DNA of 64,000 nucleotides. Source: Silene latifolia (Eukaryota; Streptophyta; Magnoliopsida; Caryophyllales; Caryophyllaceae). Numbering within the stretch: the stretch's first letter is position 1; every line of letters begins with the position of its first letter. Both the position numbers and the translations under genes were made by a program. Location: the NCBI RefSeq assembly GCF_048544455.1, contig NC_133532.1, forward strand, positions 87,809,156 through 87,873,155, written 5' to 3'. This document shows positions 23,952 through 36,013 of the stretch, piece after piece. The notes below the pieces were generated by a model. That model had not been told where the DNA came from, did no database searches, and was given only the letters and a program-made list of their open reading frames with translations.

Positions 23952-25108
23952 TCAATTAACTGGCGCGTCAAGCTCGTCGAAGTACAAGACTTCAACACGA
24001 TTGTCTGCTTCATTTGCCTCGTGATAATGCTTCACATATTGCCCATTCACCTTGAACCTACTACCTTCGGAATCTTCGAGCTCCACGGATCCAAATTTGG
24101 TAACAGCCGTCACCGTATAAGTACCACTCCACCTGGACTTCAGCTTTCCAGGAAATAATCGCAATCGGGCATTAAACAGCAGCACCTTTTGCCCAACATG
24201 AAACTCCCGAGGTAGAATTCTCTTGTCATGCCATCTCTTCGTCTTTTCTTTATAAATGCGCAAGCTATCATAGGCATTAAGCCTAAATTCTTCCAACTCA
24301 TCTAGCTGCAAAAGACGATTCTGACCACACAACTTAGGATCAAAGTTAAGCTCACGAATTGCCCACCAAGCGTTACATTCCAATTCAACAGGTAAGTGAC
24401 ATGATTTTCCATAAACTAACCTATAAGGTGATGAACCAATTGGTGTCTTAAAGGCAGTTCTGTAGCCCATAATGCGTCTTCTAATTTAAGACTCCAGTCC
24501 TTCCGTGATTTAGAAACTACCTTAGACAAGATCTCTTTCAGCTCGCGATTAGAGACCTCAACCTGACCACTAGTTTGGGGATGATACCCCAAACCATGCC
24601 GGTGTTGGACACCAACTTTAGACAGAATAGAAGTTAGTTTCTTTTCCTTGAAGTGCATTCCCCCATCACTAATGACGACCCTAGGGACACCAAATCGGGG
24701 AAATATGACCTTTTTAAACATTTTTATCACGGTCTTGGCATCACAATGAGGTGAAGCAATTTCCTCAACCCATTTTGACACATAATCTACAACCACTAAA
24801 ATGTACATGTTACCTTTACTAGACGGGAACGGTCCTTGAAAATCAATGCCCCAGACATCGAAAACCTCAACCTCTAATATGCCATTTTGTGGCATCTCAT
24901 GTCTCTTCGAAATATTCCCTGATTGTTGGCAAGCATCACAAGCTGAAACAAAAGACTTAGCATCAGCAAACAAAGAAGGCCAGTAAAAACCAGACTGAAG
25001 TACCTTAGCCACGGTGCGCGATGGTCCGTGGTGACCACCATAGGAAGAGGAGTGACAGCCTTCTCGGACTACTTTGGCTTCCCACTGCGGAATACACCGT
25101 CTGCACAT
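23952..25108 (-). pseudogene. int: Integrase of D (frameshifted)
   Basis: The enzyme that would insert element cDNA into the nucleus. The minus strand shows the HHCC zinc-binding part (EGCHSSSYGGHHGPSR... SACDACQQ) and the catalytic core with the first Asp in WGIDFQGPF, the second in VISDGGMHF and the Glu in HPQTSGQVEVSNRELKE. The C-terminal domain follows with GQKVLLFNARLRLFPGKLKSRWSG and VKVNGQYVKHY-type sequence, ending at 23952. A frameshift separates it from RNase H near 25090. A second, near 24465 (a missing base after DALWA), separates the core from the C-terminal part. No chromodomain is present, as expected for an Athila-type enzyme. Confidence 0.93.
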
Positions 25109-26004
25109 TCCTTAAACAAGTAAGGATCATCCCAGAAATACTGCTTAGCGTTATACAGAAAACGCTTCCTCTGCTGATGAGAAAGGTCAGACGGCAGCTT
25201 GCCACTGACAACGAAGTTAGCTATATCTGTATACCAAGGCTCTTGGTTAACAATAGACGATAATACAGCAATTAAAGTATCGTCAGGGAAAGAGTCATCA
25301 ATAGGTAGAGAATCTTCCCCTTCCTGTCGCGTCAGTCGCGACAGATGATCAGCTACAACGTTCTCAGCTCCTTTCTTATCCTTAATATGCAAATCAAACT
25401 CATGAAGGAGGAGTATCCATCTCAATAGCCGTGATTTAGCCTCCTTCTTAGTAAGGAGATGCCTCAAAGCTGCATGGTCAGTAAAAACAGTAACTTCTGA
25501 CCCAATCAAATAAGAACGAAACTTCTCGAAGGCATAAACTACAGCTAGCAGCTCTTTTTCAGTGGTAGTGTACTTCACTTGAGCCTCATCCAGAGTTCGG
25601 CTCGCATAGTAGATAGAATTCAAAGCTTTGTCTTTCCGTTGGCCTAGCACCGCTCCTAGTGCATAGTCACTGGCATCACACATTATCTCAAACGGCAAGT
25701 CCCAGTTGGGAGGCTGTATGATTGGCGCAGAGACTAAAGCCTGCTTTAACTTGTGAAAAGCAGAAAGACACTCATCAGTAAACACAAAAGGGGCATCCTT
25801 AAGTAGCAGCTGTGTAAGTGGTTTAGCAATTTTTGAGAAATCCTTGATAAACCGGCGATAGAAGCCGGCGTGGCCAAGGAAACTCCTCACCCCCTTAACA
25901 TTAACGGGGGGTGGTAATTGGTGAATCACATCCACCTTTGCTTTATCAACCTCTATTCCCCTATAAGAAACTAGGTGCCCTAAGACAACTCCCTCGTTGA
26001 CCAT
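25069..26004 (-). pseudogene. RNase H and connection region of D
   Basis: Continues reverse transcriptase in the same frame after a TAG at 26020-26022. The thumb/connection part runs [39 protein letters not shown]. RNase H follows with the first Asp in [17 protein letters not shown], the Glu in [20 protein letters not shown], the Asp in [14 protein letters not shown] and the last Asp in [12 protein letters not shown]. The active-site acids are all present. The frame is lost at about 25090, just before the integrase. Confidence 0.92.
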
Positions 26005-26019
26005 GAAATGGCACTTCTC

Positions 26020-26751
26020 CTAGTTAAGCACGAGATTAACCTCAATGCAGCGCTGCAACACTTTATCAAGGTTAGACAGACAGTTAGAAAAATCACTTCC
26101 ATAAACACTGAAATCGTCCATGCAAACTTCCATAATAGACTCAATATACTCTGAAAATATCCCCATCATGCACCTTTGGAAGGTGGCAGGGGCATTACAT
26201 AAACCAAAAGGCATCCTGCGATAAGCAAATACGCCCTGAGGACAAGTAAATGTAGTCTTAGCTTGATCGTCTGGGTGGATAGGGATCTGAAAGAACCACG
26301 AATACTGTCTAAATAGCGAGAAAAACTTATGAGAAGCTAACCTTTCTACCATTTGATCAATAAAAGGAAGGGGAAAGTGATCTTTCATGGTGGCGGCATT
26401 AAGGTCATCGTAATCTATACACATCCGCCAACCAGTCACTACTCGAGTGGGTATTAACTCATTCTTATCATTCTTAACCACAGTTGTCCCTCCTTTCTTC
26501 GGGACTACCTGCACTGGACTCACCCATTTAGAATGACCAACAGAATAGATAATACCTGCGTCGAGCAGCTTCATTACCTCAGCCATCACAACATCCTGCA
26601 TCTTCTGGTTCAGCCGGCGCTGACCCTGTCTGCAAGGTTTGTGATCTTCCTCCAGCTCTATCCTGTGCATACAAATATCGAGACTAATCCCCTTGATATC
26701 GTCCAATGAGTAACCCATTGCTTTCCTGTTTTTCTTAAGCACAGCTAACAA
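26020..26751 (-). pseudogene. Reverse transcriptase of D
   Basis: RNA-directed DNA polymerase of the Ty3/gypsy type. Fingers and palm motifs are clear: EVMKLLDAGIIY, WVSPVQVVPKKGG, WRMCIDYDDLNAATMKDHFPLPFIDQM, FTCPQGVFAYRRMPFGLCNAPATFQRCM. The active-site box is CMDDFSVYG, with both catalytic aspartates intact. The frame starts with an upstream segment around 26816-26752, a frameshift away from the protease frame. It ends at TAG 26020-26022, where related elements have Trp (NW-EKCHFMV), a likely TGG-to-TAG change. Confidence 0.93.
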
Positions 26752-26782
26752 GGAAGTCAGCTGATCATTATCAAGCTTAGCA

Positions 26783-27706
26783 CTAACAGACTGGATATTG
26801 CTCAGTATCGTCTAAGAAAACATATTTTAGATGAGAAGGAAGAGGCTTATGTTCCGGTACCTTTACCTCAATGGAGCAAAGAGTGCTAATCATCTGTTTC
26901 ACTTGCTCTCCCTCAGCGTCGGTGAGTCCACGCTCATCTAAATCATCTATAAGCAAATCCATCATAGCGTCATCGTCATCTGGGTTATCTGCACACTCAT
27001 CAAAAAGCATAAGAGCTTCTAGTGGGTCCTTCATAAAAGAACCCGACCAGAAGTCATATATAGACTCGTCAATAATATCAACCGAATAACAAGTATCCTC
27101 TATCATTGGACGAGCCAAAGTACTAGGCAGACTGAAAGTGATCGGGTCATCCCCTACTGCAAGAGTCAAACGCCCTTGTTTAACATCAATAACGGCCCCA
27201 GCTGTACAAAGGAATGGTCTTCCTAAGATAATTGGGGTCCGAGTGTTCTCAGCTATATCTAAAACAATGAAATCAACTGGTATAAAGAGCTTGCCTATTT
27301 TCACAGGCACGTCTTCTAAGACACCTAAGGGTCTCCTAACAGATCTATCAGCCATCTGTAGGGCAATGTTAGTCACTTTAAGATGACTCATATTCAATTT
27401 CTTGCAGACAGATAGGGGCATGACAGTGATGCTTGCTCCTAAATCACAAAGAGCCTTATCAATAACCACATTGCCTATAATAAAGGTAATAGAGAAGCTA
27501 CCCGGGTCTTTCATTTTAGGTGGAGCCTTATTTAAAAGTAAATTACTAGACTCTTCCATAAATGAAACTGTCTCAAATTCACTTAGCTCTCTCTTACGCG
27601 TCACAATATCTTTCATAAATTTAGCGTAAGTAGGTACCTGGGTAACTAGTTCGGTAAAAAGGACGGTTACCTGGAGGTTCTTCACAACGTCCACAAACTT
27701 ACCGTA
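26783..27706 (-). pseudogene. Aspartic protease region of D
   Basis: Polyprotein segment with the catalytic motif DLGAS (in KALCDLGASITVMP) and the IILGRPFLCTAGAVIDV block, both matching the protease of B. It is separated from the upstream gag spacer only by TAG 27707-27709 in the same frame (probably CAG before). It ends in an acidic linker and VPEHKPLPSHLKYVFL, the usual lead-in to reverse transcriptase. The frame then breaks near 26816-26783. Confidence 0.92.
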
Positions 27707-28478
27707 CTATCGCTCGATCTTTGCGTCCTTCAGACGACCTCGGAAGGGTACTCTGGTAGCAATGAGTGGACCCGCGACTTTCTCTTTACCTTTATCAGTG
27801 CGTGACGTCTCCACAGCAGGGGAAGATGACACGGTAGCGGAATTAGATAGTAAAATAGGATCTCCGCTGCTTCTGGTGCTCGATCGAGCACTTTTACCAC
27901 TCGATCGAGTGGTTTCATATAGGCATTCACTCGATCGACCATTTTTATCACTCGATCGAGTGATCTCTTTTTCAGGTTTACTCGATCGATCATTCTTATC
28001 ATTCGATCGAGTGATTTCTTCTGCAATTTTACTCGATCGAGTAAGAATATCACTCGATCGACCATCAGCAATTTGGGCACTACTCGATCGACCATAATTA
28101 TCACTCGATCGAGTGATGGGATGAATTATTTCACTCGATCGAGTAGATTTTTCACTCGATCGAGTGTCTGGACAACACGCAGCAAGGATTTCGTCCAAAA
28201 ACTCATCCATATCATCCTCCGGGGTATCTTAAGCTGTCAAAACCCCGTCTTCTGGTACTTTTGGCCCCTCATGAGTAAGGCCAACATGGAGATTCGTTGC
28301 ACTAACTGGATCACATGTCGGTAAAAGGTTGGCTTGGTCTTTCGCGAGTGTTAACTGCGCGACTTGTTCTCTCAATTCCACTATGACGGTTTCATTCCTA
28401 TTGCACTTCTCACCAAACTGTTGTGTCAAGTTCAACATCAAGGATTTCAGTTCGGCAATTTCCTCGTTTGCAGAAGGA
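27707..28478 (-). pseudogene. Gag-to-protease spacer of D with 17-residue repeats
   Basis: The minus strand shows a coiled-coil-like stretch (28478-28232), a TAA at 28229-28231, then an open segment from 28210 with tandem repeats: RSS recurring every 7 then 10 residues, about six 17-residue units (TRSSEKS-TRSSEIIHPI and relatives). A basic segment (GRLKDAKIER) follows. The repeat is the protein reading of the CTCGATCGAG cluster. Because the unit is 51 bp, indels of whole units keep the frame. The function of the peptide is unknown; a flexible, phosphorylatable or RNA-binding linker is possible. Confidence 0.8.
27877..28162. repeat. 51-bp tandem of CTCGATCGAG palindromes inside D gag-pol
   Basis: Twelve CGATCGA-type cores, alternately 21 and 30 bp apart. 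The 12-mer ACTCGATCGAGT has no stop codon in any of six frames, which explains the open frames on both strands here; only the minus-strand frame is real. Confidence 0.92.
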
Positions 28479-28483
28479 GAAAC

Positions 28484-29757
28484 TGAAGGAAAAGTAGATC
28501 TATATACACTAACATATTCATATATGTTTTAAATTAATTTGTCATAAAATTAATAAAGGTCTTATGCATGCAAACAAATAAACAATATAAGGAAGAAAAA
28601 TAATTTTCTCACCATAAAAATCGGATTTATGGGCACAAGTGAGTTCACCTACTCATTTGTTCTTGAGCTCTCCAAATGGAAGAACAAGGATTCAAGTGTA
28701 GAATCCCTCCCAAAAGCATATACCCAAGGAATACATCTTAATAAACCAATATTATTTAGATCTAGTAATAATATTGGTTTTACAATAAAATTGATACAAA
28801 TAAATTGTATTTTTACTCTTGAAAATTTCGGTCAAGAGGTGGTATTTTGTGAGATTTTATTTCTCTAGAATTTTACAAATTGTAGAGAGTTTCTAATGTT
28901 CTTACTCTAGAAAATTTTCATGCAAAAGATGAATGAATGATTAAAAGAAAAACTCTCTTTTCTTTTCTCATATGGTTGGCCGAAAAAGGCCTAGGGTAGT
29001 ATGCCCAATCCTTTTTATTTTTGCTCTTCTCAAAAGCTTAGGCTTGCATGGCTACTTGTTAGCTTTCATCATTGTGTTTTCCACTAAACAATTAACACAA
29101 TTTTATTCCACTAACTCCCTCCATTATTTCGGTACATTCAAAATAAAATGGATGGTCCATTTTATTTTGTCATTTGTCAATTGTAACATATGTGACATGT
29201 TACTTGACATATGAAATTGTAATGTATTTTTAACATATTAAAAATCAACATACTCATAAAATATGTCATATACAAAATCGACTAGTAATTCGTAATTACT
29301 TGTACCAAAATGATTTCCAAATTATAAACTACAACATTCTGTATTTATAATAATTTATTCATTCCGTTTCAATTGTTTCTGTAAACAATAATTTCATCTA
29401 AGTAATAAAACAATTCGATTACTTAGACCGTGTCTCATTTAATCATATTTACAATAAGATACGTAAATTATACTCACAAAATTATCCGTCAATTTTAAGC
29501 AATTTAATTAACTCGTATCGGTATACGATTAATTAAATAATCAATTAAGAGTATTTCCCTATAGGTATGACCTAAGGGGATCAATCGATCACCACCGTCG
29601 CACGACGAATGTCAAACTCTAGTCAGCCAAGCATTACCGATATGTGTGGACCACTTGACTATAAAATATTACATCCCACATGTATTCTTAAAATAAGATT
29701 TAATAATGATATTTAAGTCATGTGATCGCACTATTGTTGAGGACACATTTCCCAACA
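28484..29757 (-). repeat. 3' LTR of E
   Basis: Minus strand TGTTGGGAAATGTGTCCTC at 29757 to ...CTTTTCCTTCA at 28484. Frames at 28629 and 28972 recur identically in the other LTR and are not genes. The polypurine tract caagtgggagat (minus) is at 29758-29769. Confidence 0.93.
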
Positions 29758-32700
29758 ATCTCCCACTTGTCCTCGACAAGTGTGCGTCACCAATTCTCTT
29801 GTCCTATTACTATCTCCCACTCAATGCAAGGTGTCTTTCGGTCGTACTTGCAAGTGATCATATCGAGAGTGGTTTCCTCGATCCGAGAATAACGATTGAC
29901 CGGATTTATCTATCATAGATACCTTCCGAGCGTGGCCACGCATTTCCAGTTCATTACTCCTCTTGTGGCCCTGAGATATTGTTTTAACCCTGACAAGGGG
30001 ATGGACAATTCCTATCGCACTCATTCCCTTCGACTAGCCACAGCCATCATAACCCAAAATATGCCCATTTGACCCCATTTACGAAGGTCGTAGTAACACA
30101 AATCAAAGTTAATCTGAAACTGAGCCATCTTAGGTGAATAGTCTTTAGTCAAAAGAATCGACTCATTTGAATACTATAGCAGCTCTCGCCACGACCAGGC
30201 TATATAAATTTGCCAGAACTCTATAAGCGGTCATAAGGCCCGACAAAAAGTTCCTAACAGATCGCCTATGTGATCGACTAGTCATCTCACATGACTCTAT
30301 GGCATTTGAACTTGCCATCAATCGCATCACACTCTAGTCACTTCGAGACGTCACCTCATACAAGTGACTATGGGCGAATACAATGTTAATCCGTGTTCAC
30401 TTTAACGGGGTTCAATTGTCACTACAACCCGTTTGGATGTAACAAAGTATAAAAGGAGTTTTTAAAGAAAAAACTCGAACGACAAATGCGATTATCACAT
30501 ATGAATAGTCAATGCCTGATTACTATTTCATATTCTATAATCTAATTTGATCTTGCATGTAGTTGTTAATTTCAATTCAATTGAAATGACATGACTCATC
30601 ATGTTTAGCCTTTGAGAAGGCTTTGGTTAGTAGGTTTTATCAATTTCTTGTACCTTACTTAACCTTACTACATACTCGTTTTCCTTTGTAATGTATACAT
30701 TTCCATCACAAAACTTTCTGAGTACGTGTCGAGATCCAATCAAGACATAGGTCCTCTAGCCTAAGAATAGCTCCCACTGTTTTCATAGTGTGCGGGACTC
30801 ATCCTCTTGCACATCTCATGATTGCAAGTGTACTCAATTTCCGTTATAAATATCTCTCATTGTTCTTTATTGCCTAGAACGATTCTAGAAAATCTACTTC
30901 TTAATTAACATAGCCGCAATGGTATCTTAACCATCCTAATATGTTTTGATTATGGTTTTGTCGGAAACCATGCGCAATCTCAATTGTCAATTGTCACTTG
31001 TGTAACACCCTTACACAAAATTGCATCATAAACACTTTGCTTTACTTCTTTAATGCTTCTGCAAGCACTTAAGGGTAATCTTTATATACTAGGTAAAGAT
31101 TACTTAAATTCGATTTTGAAAACAATTCATCATACTCAAAGTATATGAAGTGTTATACATCATTACTCATTTAATTGATCCGGCAGCGGAAGCAAATGGA
31201 ATCAATCAAATATGTTCAATTTAATTGAACTAGTCATGAATCTTATCAACATAAGACTTCTTACTGACACTAATATCATGTGGATTTATCTTCATAAATC
31301 CGGATATTCAACATGTATTATAATACTCCAAAAGTCTTAAATCATTCTCAATGATCAATATGTCATCCACATATCGGACTAATTAAAATTTCCGTAACTC
31401 CCAATAAACTCCATGTATAAACACAACTTCTCGACTTATCGAGAAATGTTTTATCACATGATCAAAAATGTTGATTCTAACTCATTGATGTCCTACTTAA
31501 GACCCTCTCTTAAGTTTCACACTATCTTAGGATTGCAAGAATCTACTTAAACTCAAGACATGTATTGAATACATTCCTTCTATTGAAGAAGTGGGTTTTA
31601 GATTCACTCGCTATGTATTTCATAACCTCATAATGAAACACAATCCTTAAGAAGATCCAAATAGACTTAAGCATTTCAATTAGTGCAAAACCCTTTGCAA
31701 CCAATCTTGCATTGAAATATCTCTTTATTAGTGCCAAAACCCTTTGTCACTAATCAAGCCCTTTCGTTTCGGATTTTCATGGCTCTAAGCCTTGTATTGA
31801 GTTGTGACTTAAACACTCTTATGTAAGTCATATGTTCATTACTTTCTAGAAGTAATCAACTTGAATCAAACAATTTCTTTTGTAAGTTATAAGCTCTTTA
31901 CTTTCTTAAAAGTAGCATGAATTCATCATTTTTAACAAGTGACGAATTTAACCTCCTAGGTTTTGAAGGTAGCCAAGAAAGACCAGTTTCTTGCGACACA
32001 ACATGCTCTGTGGCTCTTGGAAGAAACAATGTCTTACACAAAACGTCTCATGTAGCCAAGAAAGACCAGTTTCTTGCGACATAACATTCTCTGTGGCTCT
32101 TGAATAATTTCTCCCACTCTGTCTTCTAGAAATAAACTTGTATTTTAGAAAGACAGTTTCATGAGCCGCAAACCCGTTTTGCTCATGATAATTGCAAGGA
32201 AAAATGAGCATTTGTTTCTTGTAAAAACTTACAACCATGGTACCCTTACCATTTCATATCTCATATGATTCAATTTAGTGGAAAAATAATTTAGACAAAA
32301 ATGATAAAATCCCCAAATGGATCAAGTAACTCAAAGTAACTTGATTGAAATCCAAACCATATCGAATAGCGTTTGATTTCTTATCTAATCACACATTATT
32401 CCATAATGCGTGCTAAGAGAGATTAACTTGTGATACTATATCCCATTTCCTTTGGCTTATATCAAAGTCTTTACTTTGATAATCCCATCACGACTAAATC
32501 GTGATTCCTTGAACTCTTTTGAAATTCTTCAAAGATTTCTCCTTTTACCTTATTAAGTGAACATATTAGCGTCAACTTAATTCGTTGGTAAAAGAAAATG
32601 ATCAACCTATTTTGGATCGATGATATACAACCTCGATCTCCTTTTCAACCAAAAGGCACGAGACATCTTGCTTTGAATACAAGATACGCATATACCATTA

Positions 32701-33899
32701 ACAATCTAATGGTTTCAAGGGTACTCGATAACTCTTTGCGTTAATCATTCCAAAATTTAAGGTTTAATCTTGGGTTACCAATTTAGAGTCTTGCATCATC
32801 TTCATGATATATCATTCTAGTTTGGTTTAGAATATAATCACCTTGATAATGGGCTAGCCATACATCAATTCGTGGTGTATAGGGTCACAAAAGTGAAACC
32901 TCTTTTGTCTCTTAACAAGTTTATATTCTTATTTAGAGTTTATGTACTTAATAATCACAATTAAGTACCACTTTAAATCCAAAAACTAGATTGAGTACAC
33001 AATTACTCTATCTCACGCCTTCATTGTTGCTAGTCGTCATATTCTAATCATCCTATGTATCAAACATAATGATGAAAACCACCACCGGTTTCTAATATTG
33101 ACGAAGTAATACTAGCAAAATTTATGTTTAATCAAATAAACATTTAACAAAGAAGGTCCCATTAGATGTCCCACAACTAACTTGTTGATTCTTCAATAAT
33201 TTGGGGTAGTTTCATTTCTAGTGTCCAACATTTAAGACAATGAAAATTTTATCGGTCGGAATTGATAGGTTTAGTATCGTCATTATCAACAACTTTACCT
33301 TTAACATTACCTTGTATCAATTCCATTATAATCTTTACTTCTTGAACCTCGTCCTCATCTTAACGGTTTAAGAGAATGCTCCCACTCATTTCAATGAGTC
33401 TTTGCTTTGAGAAGCAAAATTGAATTCATGAAGATTACTCTTCATTTGTTCGTTTAGTCTTAAAACTTTCATTGAAGTGGTTGCGTTATTTTGGTCAATT
33501 ACGAATTCTGAAAATCTAATCACCAAAACAATTTATCGCTTCAAGGTACTTAATTCATTTAAGTATATGAAAAACAATCCATTGTAAGTAGATGTGTTAG
33601 TCTAGAATCAAAAACCTGTTTGATAATGAATAACATTAATCTATACTCCTTTCAAGAGATCCTTAGCAATGGTTCATTTGAGGTTTTAGAAGCAAATTCA
33701 TATTTTGTCTTTAGTTACGATGTTTTAATGGAGATTTTGAATCGAAATGATATCGTATATGAATTGTGGTAAAGAAATAGAACAATATGATAACGGAATA
33801 ATGGAAAACTTGACATTTATCGTTTTATTAATACTTGTAAATAACAAGTAAAGCATTTACATAGTGACCTCTACCCAACTATGATAAATGATTCCAAGA

Positions 33900-34215
33900 C
33901 CCAAATTTATATCGACTTAGGCACGGTGGGGCCGATACATCCTTTATCAATATAACTCGGTGGATTAACGTTTAATCGATTCTACTTTTAGAACTCTTGG
34001 TCGATAATATTACATTAACAATTATCTTTAGCCCAAAACACATTCGACAAGGGCGCGGTGGAGCCGATACATCCCTTATCAAAAACTTTTGTTGAGTTCA
34101 ATCCAAATTTCGAATAAATGTGTCCATGATCCAAACCCACATTAACTTGGGCACGGTGTGGCCGATACATCCCTTATCAATATGAATTCGGTGGATACAC
34201 ATTCATCAGCCACTT
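33900..34215. repeat. Leader repeats in E
   Basis: Three imperfect copies of a segment containing ggcacggtg-ggccgatacatcc-ttatcaata, spaced about 110-130 bp. They lie between primer site and gag. F has two clear copies at about 50520-50780. Confidence 0.75.
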
Positions 34216-35993
34216 CCCCTACGTAACAAGGTTTGTACCCCGGTGGGGCCGAGCGCACTCCCTCGCGAAATAGGTTTTCATGGTTTCTACTATTTGGTAA
34301 GGCTATGTCTCAATTGATTGTTTTAGCGAGAGGTCATGTCAATTTATTATCTATCACGTTTTAAGTGAACTAAAGCGGTGAACTACGATAATTTTAATTG
34401 ACACGGTCGATAAACTCGATGAAGAATGACAATGCATGTTTTAGTTATGGCGATTTAGCAATGAATGTGACATAAAATAAAATGCAAGCATAAAAGTAAA
34501 TAAATCCTAGTATGGCCTTTCCTAAAATAGAAAAACTCTTTAACTATTACATATTCGGAAACCAACTCCATTGGTCCCTTGAACTTCGGTGGTGGCACGC
34601 ATTTCGAGGTAACACCGTCTTTATGTATCGCCATTCTTGAAGAAATCCGTCTTTAGGAACTCCGGAATGAATAAAATTACATAATAAATTACATAATTTC
34701 CTATTATACATTTGTAACTAAAATAAAATTAAATCTATTAAATTACAAAACGGTGATACGAGATCACAATAAAATTACAACCGAATCGATATTCCCATAC
34801 ATTTCGGGAAATACCAATTAAAATCTAAGGCCATACTAAGTAAAATTACATAATTCAAAATTACATAAATTAAAATTATGACAATCATAAAGAAAAATGC
34901 AGCATTATAATATGTATGAACATGCTCAATTTAATGCTAAATCGCCTTTAATTAGCCAATATCGTATATTACTCGGTTTTTACGGATTTGCGTGATTTCA
35001 ACATTTTATAATCACAAAAATTACATAAATTCATATTTATGCACTAGTTAATTACCCTAACCACTTAGGACTCAAAATTTAGTCTTCACTAATAAATTGA
35101 CCATAATTAACTTATATTACAAAAATTGTTCATTAATAGTCCAAAATACAAAAATAAGCTATTAAACTTCAAATAAATCACAAAATTTCAAATAAATTTG
35201 AAATTTGAAATTTAAACTCATGAACATTCTGGAAAAATACCATGACACTCATAATGTTCAAAATCTTAGGTTAAAAATTTCGAAATTTTCCGGAAAAATA
35301 ATGTTGCGGTTTATCGATTTTAACTAAAATAATCATAAAACATGAGGAAAAATTATATTCATTAACTTTTCAATTTTAGATCTGAAAATGATAATAAAAA
35401 GCAACATTTGACGTTTTTTCGAAGTCATAGATTATGTTTTATTAATTTTCCACTAATAATGTCACTATTTATGCTATTTTTCTTCAAAAATCCATAAATC
35501 ATGCAAAAAGACTTCTTTATAGCCAATTATTTTACACACATCTTGTAAAATTGCATGTGACAACATATTAAAAAACTATGACGAGATTCGAAATTTAACT
35601 CATATTAACCTATTTTTCACCTAAATCCGAATTTAATAATGAAAAATCCATTTTTCGAGCATAACAAGTCCAAAAATTATGAAAATTTACAGGTTATCTC
35701 AAAATAATATATGTGACAACATATCCAAGAATCACTGGAAAATTCGAAGTTTAGCAAATTTTAGACCGAAAATGACATTTTTACTCATAAAATCATATTT
35801 AAATGTCATTATTGTATAATATGAACAATAAAAATCCGTAAAATTAACCAAATTATCCTAAAACATTTTAGGACCAGAAATATTAACATGCATGGATTAA
35901 TTTCGTGATATCTCATAATAACACAAATTTTACAAGTTTTATTTGTTATTCTTATAACTCGGAAAAACTTTTAACCGATTTGCATGCAAACAA

Positions 35994-36012
35994 CCGTGGC
36001 TCATGATACCGA
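35994..36012 (-). other. Primer-binding site of E
   Basis: Minus-strand TCGGTATCATGAGCCACGG directly after the 5' LTR. It resembles the initiator tRNA-Met site TGGTATCAGAGC with small differences. Confidence 0.7.
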
Positions 36013-36013
36013 T

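Larger units (their letters stand above)
29758..36013 (-). pseudogene. Degenerate copia gag-pol interior of E
   Basis: The minus-strand order can be followed from scattered motifs: a long AT-rich leader with three repeats of a gccgatacatcccttatc block (33900-34200), a gag nucleocapsid remnant near 33225 (a CLKC pair without the rest of a CCHC knuckle), a reverse-transcriptase start at 31737-31543 (ARLVAKGF...), and the active-site YVDD box at 31362-31373. A long 3' non-coding stretch (about 30900-29770) follows. There is no long open frame. F shares the same odd form of these segments, so much of the decay predates both insertions. Confidence 0.8.

Noticed and set aside
27730-28104. Open frames on both strands over the D palindrome cluster
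   Set aside because: The palindrome is stop-free in all frames; only the minus-strand frame continuous with the protease makes sense.
27877-28162. Regular palindromes with spacers resembling a CRISPR array
   Set aside because: Cores are only about 10-12 bp, alternate at 21 and 30 bp, vary in sequence, and lie inside the polyprotein of a plant retrotransposon.
28629-29214. Two plus-strand frames that recur at 36159 and 36502
   Set aside because: They are the same place in the two LTRs of E, repeated because the LTRs are nearly identical.
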